From positions 27,460,383-27,524,382 of the forward strand of contig JACGWO010000005.1 of assembly GCA_034509735.1 (NCBI GenBank): 64,000 bases of DNA, given 5' to 3'. The notes beneath the pieces are model-generated. The model worked only from the letters and a program-made list of their open reading frames with translations. It was not told where the DNA came from and did no database searches. A program made the position numbers and the translations under genes. Of this stretch, positions 10,262-21,989 are shown piece by piece. How positions within the stretch are numbered: position 1 is the first letter of the stretch; each line of letters opens with the position of its first letter. Origin of the DNA: Sesamum alatum (lineage: Eukaryota > Streptophyta > Magnoliopsida > Lamiales > Pedaliaceae).

Positions 10262-12103
10262 CACTACAAAAAAACAGACCTATAACAACGAATTTTTGTA
10301 ACGGATTTCATGAAAAATTCGTTGCAAAACAGATTTGCCACGGACTTTTGCAATGAAAATTTTTCCGTTGCTATAGGTAACACTGCTATATAGCAACAGA
10401 TTTTTTGATCGTTGCAAAATATTGCCACGGATTTTTATCCATTGCAAAATTCCGTTGCAAAATTCGTTATTTAAAAAGTTGACTTTTTATATTTTGCAAC
10501 GACTTTGCGATGGTATATTCGTGGCAAAGTTGATCACAATTCGTTGTAAAATGAGGTTTTATTTGCAACTACATTTGCAACGAAATGTCATTGCAATATT
10601 GCAACGGAATATTTGCAACGTCATTCCGTTGCAAATTTTGCAACGAAATATTTAGCTATTATTCGTTGCAAAATCATTTTATTTGCAACGACATTTGCAA
10701 TGAAAGTCGTTGCTATATTGCAATATTTTTTTGCAACGACATTCCATTGCAAAATTTGCAACTACATAATTTACTACAATTCGTGGTAAAATAATTTCCG
10801 TTTACAATTCGCAATAATTTACTACAATTCGCAATATTGCGGAGCGCATTCATCGCTCAACTATTCGGCCAAGACCAGCTACCCATGGTGATGACAGCTT
10901 GGAGTCTATCCTGCAACTCAATGCCTGCGATTCGAGGCTGGCATATCATGTCATGTGTTGGGGCATCGCGGGTGAAACATATATAACCTCTGTAAGGGAG
11001 AAGTCAGTGATAAATACCTAAGAACGACATACGCAGACCTTTTGCCCTGGCTGTTTTTGCACCCTCTGCGTCTTGTACCTCAAATCATCGCAGAACTTGA
11101 ATGACTCAAACTCAATGTCATCCTTTCAATATAGTATGTAATTATTCTTACACATCAATCTTCACGACAGGTAAGCCCAATTACTTTATCAACTTCTTCG
11201 TGTTGTAGTAATATGAGGGAAGAGTGTGGTCACAAGGAAATAACTCACCCAGTAACCATGACACTTCGTCGTAGCATCTTTACGACATGTTGTACTCAGC
11301 CTTAATGGTCACAATTCTAGCAACTACCCATAACTAGGAGTAGTTCTCACAACCGCTATATAACGATTGGTTGGTTGTGTGCACAACATTATAAAATATA
11401 TCTGACATCCCATATACATTACATCCATAGGGTCCTCCTTCGTAGTACATACTTGGCCCCACCTTGCGAAAATCAGTCGAAATTGAGGTAGAATCTGCAA
11501 GCTCAATATACAATGAAAAGTACTCTGGCCTAACAACATTATACACTATCCTCTGGTCTCAGTTCATTTATTCGTGATCATCCTAGTGCACTATCGTCTC
11601 ACTTGCAGCAGAAGTTAGATCGTCAGCAACCGGGCGAGAGGATCATCATAGTACTCCTACATAAGTTCCTTATCATGTGCAGTCCAATTATAATATTCCA
11701 CAAACCCCTTCATAAATAAGTCGTACATAACATCATACATCATTTTGGACCTACGATTTTTGCACTTACTGCACGGACACCTAATCTCCCCCCCCCCCTG
11801 ATATTTAGCCAAATCTTTGAAATCATTGACACCAGCCTCAACTTTAGCCTAATTCCCACATTCCCTGATAGATTTTCTATACATCTATTTTCTCAATTAT
11901 CTTAATATGGTTGCCTAATTAATACATGCATGCACATAAAAATATATTCTAAAAACGAATCACATATTCGTCCTACAATCATAATAATTGTATTGCATAT
12001 ATATGTATATATATTCCAATGTATTGTCAAAAAGTAATTAGCATACATAAATGCAAGAACACAAAAAAGGTTTTCATTTGTCACCTGAATAAAATTATGT
12101 TAT
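10262..12103 (-). mobile_element. CACTA (En/Spm) transposon remnant with TNP2 transposase fragment
   Basis: The left boundary is CACTACAAAAAAACAG, the diagnostic CACTA terminal motif. Minus-strand coding remnants appear in the order expected of TNP2 transposases. A transposase-associated domain near 11720-11870 has GEIRCPCSKCKNR and, after it, KGFVEYYNWTAHDKELM. A second block near 11030-11150 has CKNNYILY, then KDDIEFESFKFCDDLRYK, then a PQHMT motif. Frameshifts and stops are frequent and the catalytic core is missing; sequence passes directly from this block into subterminal repeats. The 11.9-12.1 kb stretch is AT-rich 5' flank. The partner terminus was not found: a LINE abuts at about 12104 and no TTTTTGTAGTG end lies beyond it. 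Confidence 0.8.
10290..10835. repeat. CACTA subterminal repeat array
   Basis: About 540 bp packed with short motifs of the type TTGCAACGA and its complement, spaced every 15-30 bases. Such arrays inside CACTA ends are binding sites for the element's own TNPA-like protein (family knowledge). Short reading frames here, rich in Cys-Asn-Leu-Gln, reflect the repeat and are not genes. Confidence 0.75.
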
Positions 12104-15100
12104 TATTGACTTTTTTTGAAAGTGAATGTATTCATTCATGCAATAGAGGCCAAATCAGCCGAAAAAGCAGAGTTCGCAAGGGGTGGTACGGAGGAAGATC
12201 CTTCCACGCGCCTGTGTGAGTGTCTAGCAAAAGTATGGGCAACACAGTTGCCAGAACGACGAACAAGAGAAAAAGTGCAACTAAACTGTAAACAAAATGA
12301 GCGAATGTCATGGACCAAAGGCCCAGCAAAGGAGGGTCAGCTTCCTTAGAGCAGAGACGATTATAAAGGACCTCACAGTCACCTTCCAGAGTAACATAGG
12401 ACCATCCTAATCTGGCAGCCAAGGATGCAGCTTCACGTGCAGCAAGGGCTTCCACAAGTAATGAGGGAGCGGTACTAGGAAACCTATGGGAGAGCCAAGC
12501 AAGGCAGGAACAAAGGGAGTCCCTGGCGATGATGCCAACGCCGACCTCTGAGGATTCCGCGAAAACCGCGCCATCGTAGTTGATTTTGATCCACTGATGA
12601 GGGGGGCATTGCCACTTGATAGGGGGGGATTCCGTCGCTGGATTGCGGAGACCATGACTGCCGCCTAGTACGCTTGTAAGTAAGAAATAGCAAAGGAAAC
12701 AATGTGATGAGGCTGATTGGAAGAGTTCTCCAAGAGTAAAGAGTTACGGTTATGCCAGATAGCCCAAGCAGTAATTAAGAGAAGGTGAAAATCATCAGGA
12801 GCGAGCTTAGAGTGGGCATTCCGAAACCATTCCTCAATAACATGGATGCGGGCAAGGGTCACACGCGACGAGAGAGCCGAAAAGCGCCCAAACCTGTCGA
12901 GCAAGGTCACAAGCAATGAGAGCATGATATTCATTTTTAGCTGGGTCCAGGCAGAGAGGGAAACCAACGTGGTTCCGAGGCATTCGGCGGGATAAATTGG
13001 AGTTGGTTGGTAGCGCGGAGTGGCATGCCTTCCAGGCAAAGAGCTTGACCTTCTGGGGGACTTTAGCATTCCAGAGAAAGGTCTAGGTACGGGGTGCCGA
13101 GGAGGAGGACGCTGGCCATTGAGAGGAGCGGGCAATATGGTATGCGCTACGCACCGTAAACAATCCTATGGATGAGGGATGCCAAATGGGGGAGTCCTGA
13201 AGGGGGCTGCGGCAAAGGGGGATAGAGAGAATGGCGTTCCTATCCTCTTCGCAGAAAAGCTACTCAATCAAGGTTACATCCCAAGCACCACCGTTCGGGT
13301 CAATCAAAGAGTTCACTGTCGCCGACCACGGAATCTGCTGCGGTCGAACAAGTGGGCCGAAAGATGAGGGCCGAGGTATCCACGGATCAGAGCAAATGCG
13401 AATAGAAGTTCCGGAGCCAACACACCAATGGAAGCCCGCCTTGAAGAGATCATGAGTAGACATGATACTGCGCCAAGCAAAGGATGGGTTGTAACCGAGG
13501 CGGGCATCAAGGACCGAGGTGTGGGGGAAATAACGGGCTTTCAGGACCCTGGCCATCAAACTATGCGGTCGTGTAACAATGCGCCAGAGTTGCTTCGCCA
13601 ACATGGCCTTGTTGAAGGCGAGAAAGTCGCGAAAGCCCAACCCACCATGTTTCTTGGAGCTGCAAAGCTTATCCCACGAGAGCCAGTGTATTTTGCGTTT
13701 ATCCCGACTGTGCCAAAGGAAATCTGCAATTGAATGCCTCTCAAAATAGTGTCCGAAATTCTGAAGATACTCATAGGATAGACCGGAATTGCCTGTAGAA
13801 CTGACTTAATCAACGTTTCCCTGTCGGCTTGCGAAAGTAGTCTCTCGTTCCAACTGGTTATCCTCTTCCAAACTCGTTCTCTAAGACCATCAAACACAGC
13901 TCGTTTCGTTCTGCCAATGGACGCAGGGAGTCCAAGGTATCTCGAATGTTGCTCCTCCCGTCGAATGCCGAGAATTGTAGGAAGGTAATCCTACAAATCG
14001 AACCGAATATTCGAACTGAAGACAACAGTGGACTTACAAAAGTTAAAGGTCTGTCCTGAAGCTTTCTCGTACGTAGCAAGGATGCCGGCCACTGCTGTCA
14101 TTGCTTCCACCGAGGCTTCACTGAAAATAAGGGTGTCGTCGGCAAACAACAAGTGGGAGACCCGTGGTGCGTTCCGACAGATAGCAATACTCGGGATGGA
14201 TCCGTCTCGCTCGGCGTTGTGGAATAGCAAACTGAGAGCCTCTGTGCAAAATAAGAACAAGTAAGGGGAGAGGGGGTCTCCCTGCCGGAGGCCCCTCTAG
14301 GGGGTGATAGAGCCAAATTCACAGCCATTAACAACAAAAGAGTACATCACAGAAGTAACACAAGACATAATGAGCCTAACCAAACGGGGAGGGAGACCTA
14401 ACCTAAGCATGATCTTTTCAAGAAAGAGCCACTCGACCTTATCATACGCCTTGCTAATGTCCAGTTTAAGGGCCATGAAACCTTTTTTGCCACTTTTTTT
14501 GGTTTGCAGGAAGTGATTAAGTTCAAAGGCGACAAAAGCGTTGTCAGTAATAAGGCGGTCAGGGATAAAGGCAGCTCGGGAGGGTGAGATAATGGAGTTG
14601 AGCAAGGGTTTCAATCTATTGGCAATGGTTTTTGAAGCAATCTTGTAAAGCACATTGCAAAGACTGATAAGGCGGCAGTGGTTGAGTGTTTCGGGCTTAG
14701 GGCATTTGGGAATGAGGACAATGTTAGTAGTGTTGAGGTCGGCAGGGAGTATGGAATTGTTGAGCGGATTTAAGACACAAGCAGTTGTATCAGATTTAAC
14801 CACATTCCAATAAGTTTGAAAGAAAGCGGGGGCATGCCATCGGGACCAGGGGATTTTAAGGGGGACATATGAAACAAAGCTTGGGTTACCTCATCTTCCG
14901 TAAAGGGCTGTGAGAGTTCCCGAGCCATGTCTGCGTCCACCCAGGGCAAGATATGCTCAAGTCCGCGATCAATCTCTGCTTCCGAAGGGCTATCAGACCT
15001 GAATAGCTTAGAGAAGTGCGCAATAATGAGAGCACGGATATCATCCGGGTCCTCCACCCAACAACCAGAGTCGTCCCTCAATCTGTCAATACTGTTCATC

Positions 15101-15940
15101 CTTTTGCATGCGCTGGCCTTGGAATGGAAGAAGTGGGTATTACGGTCCCCATCCCGTAGCCACGCAGCTTTCCCTCATTGGTGCCAATATGTTTCCTCTT
15201 GGCCAAGAAGCAGCTCGAGTTCCTGTTTCAGAGCTAACTCCCGTGCCCGCGAGTCTGCAGAAATCAGCCCCTTCTGGAGCCGTTGGATTTGTTCCTGGAT
15301 GTCCTTGATGTGGTGACGGTCAACTTTCAAGCACGAGTGGCTCCAAATATCCAGAACTGTTCGGCAGTGGCTGATTTTGGTCTGTGCCGGACAACCCTGA
15401 CCAACCGAAGAGCGGCCAGACAAGGCCCGTTTAATGATTTGCTCACACTCCTCCACAATCATCCAGTGGGCTTCGAACTGCCAGTGCGGGTATTGAGGGC
15501 CTTCTGTCGGCGAGTTTGGAATGTAACAAGGCAGGGGGAGTGGTCGGATAAGGTAGAGGATAGGTGCAGAACCTTCGCGTCCGGGAAGAGTTGCGCCCAG
15601 CTCGCATTGCAGCACGCCTTGTCAAGGCGTTCCCCGACGGTGAGGGGATGCGGATGGTTGTTTGACCATGTAAATGGGTCACCCTCAAAGCCCAAATCGT
15701 GGAGACCACTCTGAAAGCCTGAATCTGCCATGCCAGTCTATCCGGTCCACCCTCCTTTTCGGATTGAAGTAACAACTCGTTGAAGTCCCCCGCACAAACC
15801 CAAGGGCGGTGGGATTGTGTGGCTAACCGGTGAGGAGGTCCCATGAATGCTTCCGTTTGCTTGCCTCGGGTTCACCATAGAAACCAGTAAATCGCCAAGA
15901 GGTAGGGAAGTCAGCCAATTTTGATCAATTTCCTTGCTTA
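12104..15940 (-). mobile_element. LINE (L1-type) retrotransposon, 5'-truncated and degenerate
   Basis: ORF2 domains follow in order on the minus strand. The endonuclease remnant has WRFTGFYGEPEASKRKHSW (near 15880), GDFNE (near 15785), GDPFTW, and SDHSPC (near 15548). A linker is followed by reverse transcriptase: LKSPGPDGMP (near 14850), IVLIPKCPKPE, AAFIPDRLITDNAF, ALKLDISKAYDKVEW (near 14450) and the catalytic LLFADDTLIF (near 14140). A zf-RVT region follows (LAFNKAMLAKQLWRI to GSGTSIRICSDPWIPRP, 13260-13640), then an RNase H-like domain (NYDGAVF, EALAAREAASLAARLGW, near 12420-12580). At least six frame changes interrupt it. The N-terminal half of the endonuclease and ORF1 are absent. The 3' end is a short A-tract at about 12104-12117. 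Confidence 0.88.
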
Positions 15941-16472
15941 CCCGATAATATCTTCTGAATGGTCTAACAACTTTCAGAAAATTTTCTTTCAATATTGGAT
16001 GGAAAAGTGAAGTATAAAATTAACAAAGTTTTTTAAAAAAAATATCTATTTTATTCTTATTCACTATCTTAAGTATAGACATTATTTTTATTATAAAAAG
16101 ACTCTTTTTATTTGAGATATTTGTATCTAAAAAGTATTTTATTTTTGTTTTTGTTTGATTCGTATTTTTATCAATAAGTTTTCATGTTTAAAATTTAAAA
16201 GTTTTAATAATTTAAAATTATTTTAATATTAACTCATCTATTTTCTAAAACAAAATGATGAGAAAAAGGGTTAGTTGGTAATTAATTACAAATATTTACT
16301 TTTCCTTTGTAATTTATTATTTTGTGTATACCGAAAAAAATGTGAAAGTATTTGAAATTTATTTTCGTTTCTATCGTACCAAACAATTTTTAAAAAAAAT
16401 AAATTATTCTTTCCCATTTTACTTATTTTGGTCATTTCACTTTTCATTTTCTCTCAATTAATTAAACGAACA
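15941..16472. mobile_element. MITE family M, copy 3 (right part)
   Basis: From the LINE 5' junction to about 16472 the sequence follows the right two-thirds of the MITE copies at 8680 and 21288: the TATTTTATTC block, a TTTTTATCAATAA block, and a terminal CACTTTTC...AATTAAACGAAC end. The left terminus is missing, replaced by LINE sequence. The exact junction (15930-15970) is uncertain. Confidence 0.45.
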
Positions 16473-16925
16473 AATTGATTTTTTATGAACAAATTTTATT
16501 TTATTTTTTACTTCATTCAATATACACACGTCACGTGTATAAGGATAGCATCAAGTATTTTATTTTCGAAAAGATGTTATACACATGGTTTTGACATGTT
16601 GAATGAAGTACAAGATAGAATAGACTTTGCAACATAAATTTCGATCCGACAAACGAAGCCTTTGTACAACACTTTCCTACCGTGCAACAAAGCTTTTTGC
16701 AATCCCTAGAAAGATATAGGATAAAAATGTCAAAATCGCGACGGGCACATGATTTATTCCGGCAGCTTTTGCAAAATTCGGTACCGAAAGGACCAAAATG
16801 ACGAAATGTCAAAAAATTACAAGACTATTTTGCAATTCTAGAAAAATAAAGAATAAAAATACCAAAATGCTATAATTATAGGACGAAAAAATTATTAAAG
16901 CCTTTAATTCTAATTAGTTCTTGTA
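16473..16925. other. Intergenic sequence upstream of the F-box pseudogene
   Basis: No F-box motif was found on the plus strand here, although it would be expected just upstream of the FBA domain. The sequence includes phrases such as CATTTTGGTCC and GGACCAAAATG, which recur in many plant MITE-like repeats (compare 20218-20677). Confidence 0.4.
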
Positions 16926-17670
16926 ATGGATTTGTCTTATTGCACGCGTCCCAGGCTCCATGTCCTCTATACTAGGTTTTCAAGAGGAAAGATGAAGACA
17001 ATTTGTGGTAGACATTGGCAAGATGTTCCATGTGGTCTCTTCTTTCATCCTACGGCAAACGAATACATAGTTCTTTTTGCGTCGTCGTCGTCGAAGAAAG
17101 AAACTAAGTCATATGAGTATCATATGTACCTACTGGGAGCCAAGAAATGGAGGCCGAGAGTTGCCAATTTCCACCAAGCACCAAACAACACTTCTCCAGA
17201 AATTGCAAACAGGTGTTTATATTGGTCAATCAGAGGCACAAACATCCTGGTTTTCGACATGATTAATGAAAAGTTCTTGAACAAACCTGTTCCGTCTGAA
17301 AGATCATGTTGCAAGTTGAGAACGCTCGAGTCGACACAGGATCTTTCGGTAAAAGAAGGTGATTTGTGTTTTTTCAGTGTGCACATTGAGGATACTGTAA
17401 TGGATATATGGGTTTTGGAGAACAATGCGAATTGGGTTTGGAGTAAAAGATACAGCGTTAGTCTGAATTGGGGTGTCGAGAAGAAGCCAGTGGCCGTGGG
17501 AGGATCGGTTCATAGAGGTCTCGACTTTTGTTTTTGTGATGCTCTGCATTCACAAAGATGAGTTGACGTTATTCTGGAGTCATAAAGGACTGTTATCTTA
17601 CAATTTACGCTTACACACGATTAAAAGAATTCGTATGAATTTGAAGTTGAAAGCCTTTGATGAATATTGA
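16926..17670 (+). pseudogene. F-box-associated (FBA) domain gene fragment, frameshifted
   Basis: F-box proteins are substrate receptors of SCF ubiquitin ligases; the FBA domain is their C-terminal substrate-binding part. The first frame (16926-17561) encodes PCGLFFHPTANEYIVL, then NRCLYWSIRGTNILVFDMIN, then MDIWVLENNANWVWSKRYS, all typical of the FBA family. It ends early at DALHSQR. The family's last strand continues in the +1 frame (to 17670) as LCIHKDELTLFWSHKG, then LLSYNLRLHTIKRI, placing a frameshift at about 17525-17550. The N-terminal F-box is absent and the first 30 or so residues do not look like the family. It is therefore a truncated, frameshifted copy, not a working ligase subunit. 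Confidence 0.8.
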
Positions 17671-18330
17671 TAGTAAACGTCGCGGCGCCTATGATGATGG
17701 TATAGGTAATCCTTACGGTTGCTACTGTAATTATATGTCTTACACCAGAGGCCTTGCCACTCTATAGATGCTTTGTTTTAGCTACGTCAAGTTAATTATA
17801 TATATCGAATTTTCATTCTATATAGTTTTCTTTTTTCTTTTTGCAAGGGAGGATCAAGTGCATCGTGATCTATCTTTTTCAGAAATAGGGTAAACTTTTT
17901 GTTGTGAATTGTCCAAAATTCTCTTTTGAATTATGAATTATAATTTTTTATATTTTTTAAAATATTTTCAAAACTAATATTCTCTACGAATCATTTACTT
18001 TATCCACCCTCAATTTCTTTTATCTTTTTAAAAATATTTTTTAAGAAAAAAATAAACAAGGGGAAAGTAGCTAGATAAATTTTATCTCATGTCAAAGAAC
18101 TACATACTTATTTTTCATTTGAAAATGATATTTATAATTTTTCAAATAAGGAGGGGTACTCTTAATTATACCAAACCTTGTGAGTGGTTATTGTAATTTA
18201 ATCTAGAAATTATGTAACTTATACTTTTCATATTTATTCATTGATGGTTATACGTAACCTATTTCTTCAATACCATTTTTCCACTACATCATTTTTATTC
18301 TCGTTTTTGTATTCATATAGGTACTAGCCA
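17671..18330. other. Intergenic sequence
   Basis: AT-rich, with no gene or clear repeat structure seen. Confidence 0.5.
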
Positions 18331-18986
18331 GGCTCATTTATAATTATATAATAATAAAAATAAAAAATTGCAAGTCTACTGGGGTAGACTTGCAAAAGTG
18401 TAGTGGGTCGCTGGGATCCACATATTTTTTAATTTTTTTTTTTAATTTTTGGGCTAGGGTTGCTAGCTCAGCTAGCGACCCTAGCCCATTTTTCATTTTT
18501 TTTTATAAGTTTGTTATTTATTTTTTTAATCTTATGATAATTTCATTTGGGCTAACAATTTAATGTTGGCCCAAATAAATTAGTGTTAAGTATTTTTATT
18601 AGTTTTTAATTAATTATTAATTAAAATTTTAAGTAATAATTAATATTTATTTAATATATAATTATAAAATTAGTGATACTTATAAAATATAATAATGACC
18701 ATCAGTCTCATAAGTATGTCGTTGGCATTGATATTGATGTCTTTTTCTTTTCTCATCCATCGGTTCTGTGGACTCATTTATTTTAAAACTGCGATTAACA
18801 ACTATATTATCAAATTTTTAATTAGGTGTCGAGGTCCTTTTTTTTTTAAAAAAATTTGATAATCGTACTTCTTAATCAACATAGTCTAAATTTGATAATA
18901 TTTTATTTTTTTTAATATTAACTAAATATAACCAGCAATTTTATATTTTTGTAAAAAAATTTATTACAAAATTAGTGATAATTATA

Positions 18987-19061
<75 letters not shown>

Positions 19062-19724
19062 CAGTCTCATAAGCGTGTCATTAGTATTGGTGTCAAGTAC
19101 TTTTTTTTGTTACCTATTGGTTCCATCTATCGGCTCATTTTGTTACCCAGGGCACAATATTATTAAATTTAGACTATGTTGATTAAGAAGTACGATTATC
19201 AAATTTTTTTGAAAAAAAAAAAGGACCTCGACACCTAATTAGAAAATTTGATAATATAGTTGTTAATCGTAGTTTTTAAAATAAATGAGTCCACAGAACC
19301 GATGGATGAGAAAAGAAAAAGATATCAATATCAATGTTAACAACATACTTATGAGACTGATGGTCATTATTATAATTTATAAGTATCACTAATTTTATAA
19401 TTATATATTAAATAAATATTAATTATTACTTAAAATTTTAATTAATAATAAACTAAAAATTAATAAAAATAATTAACACTAATTTATTTGGGCCAACATT
19501 AAATTGTTAGCCCAAGTGAAATTACCATAAGATTAAAAAAATAAATAACAAACTTATAAAAAAAATCGAAAAATGGGCTAGGATCAGCTAGCGACCCTAG
19601 CCCAAAACTTAAAAAAAAAAATTGAAAAATATGTGGGTCGCTGGCTATACTTTTGCAAGTCTACCCCAAAAAGGGGTAGACTTGCAATTTTTTATTTTTT
19701 TTATTATATAATTATAAACGAGCC
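18331..19724. mobile_element. Foldback element with arms of about 580 bp and nested hairpins
   Basis: The left end GGCTCATTTATAATTATATA is matched by the reverse complement of the right end, GGCTCGTTTATAATTATATA. Complementarity continues with few differences from 18331-18900 against 19145-19724. Within each arm are smaller palindromes: GCAAGTCTAC with its complement, and GGGCTAGGGT with its complement around GCTAGC. The 245-bp centre holds an (AAT)n run and a diverged direct repeat of the inner arm (the CAGTCTCATAAG block). No coding sequence. No clear target-site duplication was found beside the ends. It fits a Mutator/foldback-type non-autonomous DNA transposon; the superfamily is inference. 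Confidence 0.8.
18987..19061. repeat. (AAT)n microsatellite in the foldback loop
   Basis: An AAT trinucleotide run with a single interruption, in the central spacer between the inverted arms. Confidence 0.9.
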
Positions 19725-19979
19725 ATTCCATTATCTCTACTCTCGTACATTTCATTCATATTATAGGTCGTTAATTTTGATATGCAACAGATGATTTCTG
19801 CACCTATAAAAAAAGATATCTTTCGTCTTGACGTAATATACATGCATACAAGGCGGAATTTTATTAATTGAAGAAAGTGTTCTTTTTTCTTTTTGTGGAG
19901 TTTTGAACTCTACACTTGTACTCGGATCATACAATATTGTCGGGCACGACAATCTTGAAGAGAATAAATCAAGATTAAT

Positions 19980-20110
19980 ATTGATGGACTAGTGAGAATA
20001 CTTTACGTATTATATAGCTAGTGGGTTTGAATCTCAGAACGAGATGTCTTGCACTTTAACCTTAATATTTTATTTGTAGTATTTACTTAAGTTAGTGAAA
20101 ATTATATTTA
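19980..20110 (+). repeat. Possible tRNA-derived SINE fragment
   Basis: GTGGGTTTGAATCTCAG resembles a pol III B box with one mismatch, and a weak A-box-like stretch lies about 40 bases upstream. There is no poly(A) tail or target-site duplication. Weak. Confidence 0.2.
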
Positions 20111-20217
20111 TTTAAAGTACTTATCGTGGTAGGATAACATTATTTCTGACGGATGCTTGTCTCGTTCATTTTCGATGAAGACTTTCATTTCCTCTTTAAC
20201 ATGTATGAATATTAAAC

Positions 20218-20677
20218 GGCTTAAATACAATTTTGGTCTTGTGATTTAGGTTGTTTGGCATTTTCGTCTTTTAACTTTCTAAGGTAGCATTTTGGTTCCT
20301 CATCTTTTTTATTTTCATGATTTTAGTCCTTTTTTTCACCAGAGTTCACCATCATCGCCGGAAAATGCATGTGCATCTCACGTGGCATATTTAAATTGGG
20401 GCTTTCATTCCTATTGGCCCATTTCTGCAAATATTTTTATCCTTTAACTTTTTAGGGTAACATTTTGGTCCTAGCTATATCTTTTTAATTTTTGCGATTT
20501 TGATCCTTTTTTTCGCTGGAGTTCACCCTTCTCGTCGATGGAGGTGAACTCCGGAGAACAAAAGGACTGAAATCATGAAAATTAAAAAGATGTAGGACCA
20601 AAATACTACCCTAAAAAGTTAAAGGATGAAAACGCTAAATGACCTAATTAGTTACAGAACTAAAAATGTATTTAACC
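20218..20677. mobile_element. Mutator-like MITE with perfect 10-bp TSD
   Basis: A 460-bp element beginning GGCTTAAATACA and ending TGTATTTAACC. The two ends are inverted repeats of about 150 bp (blocks TTTAACTTT, CATTTTGGT, TTTTCATGATTT, GAGTTCACC and their complements). It is flanked by the identical decamer AATATTAAAC at 20208-20217 and 20678-20687. A 9-11 bp duplication with long inverted repeats is the Mutator-superfamily signature. No coding capacity. Confidence 0.9.
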
Positions 20678-21040
20678 AATATTAAACAATGGCCAGTCTA
20701 CCGATCTAGTTGGCCAAATCAGAGTAGATGGAACTGCGTGAGACAACAATGGGAGACAATTGGTCCATGTTTGGTTTTATTTTCATTTTTAAATTTAAGT
20801 GAAAAAAATGTGTTTTTATTTTCATATAGATTTTTTTGTTAAAATAAAAAATAGAAAATAGTGTTAAATTAATATTTTTTTAAGGAGATAATAATTTTAT
20901 GTTTGTATTATTAATTGTGTCTAATCAAATTCGTTTTTATTTAAATAAAATTGATATAGTTAGGGGCCAAGGGAAAGTTGTGATTTGTGAAGGTTGGGGA
21001 TCGCATGCATGGTATGGGCTGTGATGACAATTTAGTCGGA

Positions 21041-21280
21041 TTTTTTTTTTTTTTGAACGATAATTATGTGATCACGTATGAGAAAATCAATAAATTGAGT
21101 CATACATCAATATTAATTCAATCGATCAATCCATCACTATTTTTATGAACAATGAAATAAATTACAATTATAAGTTTACATAAAATAAGACTAATAACCA
21201 CAGTCTATTGGGACTCGAACCCATTATCTTGAATTGATTCATGACGTCTCAGCCTTAATCTCTAGGTTGAGACACCATTG
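21041..21280 (-). mobile_element. tRNA-derived SINE
   Basis: Read on the minus strand: a head with GGTTGAGACAC-type sequence in complement, an A-box-like CCTAGAGATTAAGG, a good B box GGGTTCGAGTCCC about 35 bases later, an unrelated body, and a terminal A-tract of 14 bases (T run at 21041-21054). Length of about 240 bp and order match plant SINEs. No clear target-site duplication. Its head abuts the left end of the MITE copy at 21288. Confidence 0.6.
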
Positions 21281-21287
21281 GTGATTT

Positions 21288-21989
21288 ATTGTTTGGTTGG
21301 GGTAAAAATGAATGTTAAGAATAAGTTTAGTGTTTGGTTAGGGAGACTAGATGGAGGGGATGTAAAACTATATGTATATGAAATTCCTCTAGAGTTTAAT
21401 TTTGTTTTCGTCCAAAATCGGGCTGAAAAGTGAAAATATAAGATCAAAAAGACAAAAAAGTACATATTTTATTTTTATTTACTCTATTACCCATATATAT
21501 AATTTTTTCCTCCAATTCTTTTTTCATTCCCGCTGATAATATCAATACATAATCTTTGAGTAAAGATAATTAAATCATCAACAAAGGCATTGGTTTTGAA
21601 TTCAGTTTCATTATTTGAATGCATTGATAGTAATTTTTATTTTATTTAAAGTAAATAATTTAGAATATATAAATGAACAATACTCATTTTGATGAATATT
21701 TTTATTAGTAAAAAATATTCTTATTCTTGTTTGATGAATATTTTTTATTAATAAAAAAATATTATTATTCTTGTTTGATAACTATTTTTATTATAAGGTT
21801 TTTTAGTTTTTAATTTACTAATACAAAATAAAGAAAAAGGATTCATCTGTAAAATTATAAAAAATTTCTTTTCAATCTATTTTTCTCGTTCCAAATATTG
21901 GAAAATATTTTGAGATTTACTCCCTTGCCCCTTTCACTTCCCCTCCCCCTTTCACTTCCCATTTCCTCATAGTTGAACTAAACGAACAC
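21288..21989. mobile_element. MITE family M, copy 2
   Basis: It starts GTTTGGTTGGGGTAAAAATG and ends GAACTAAACGAACAC, whose complement matches the start. Over its length it follows the copy at 8680-9545 with many substitutions and lacks the 71-bp duplication. Non-coding. Confidence 0.6.

Noticed and set aside
10422..10794. Plus-strand frames rich in Cys-Asn-Leu-Gln
   Set aside because: They encode the CACTA subterminal repeat, not a protein.
14927..15714. Plus-strand frames of 129 and 143 residues over the LINE
   Set aside because: Antisense shadows of the LINE ORF2, which matches its family on the minus strand.
18970..19062. Tandem repeat array suggestive of CRISPR or a minisatellite
   Set aside because: It is a simple AAT microsatellite in a plant foldback element; no spacers exist.
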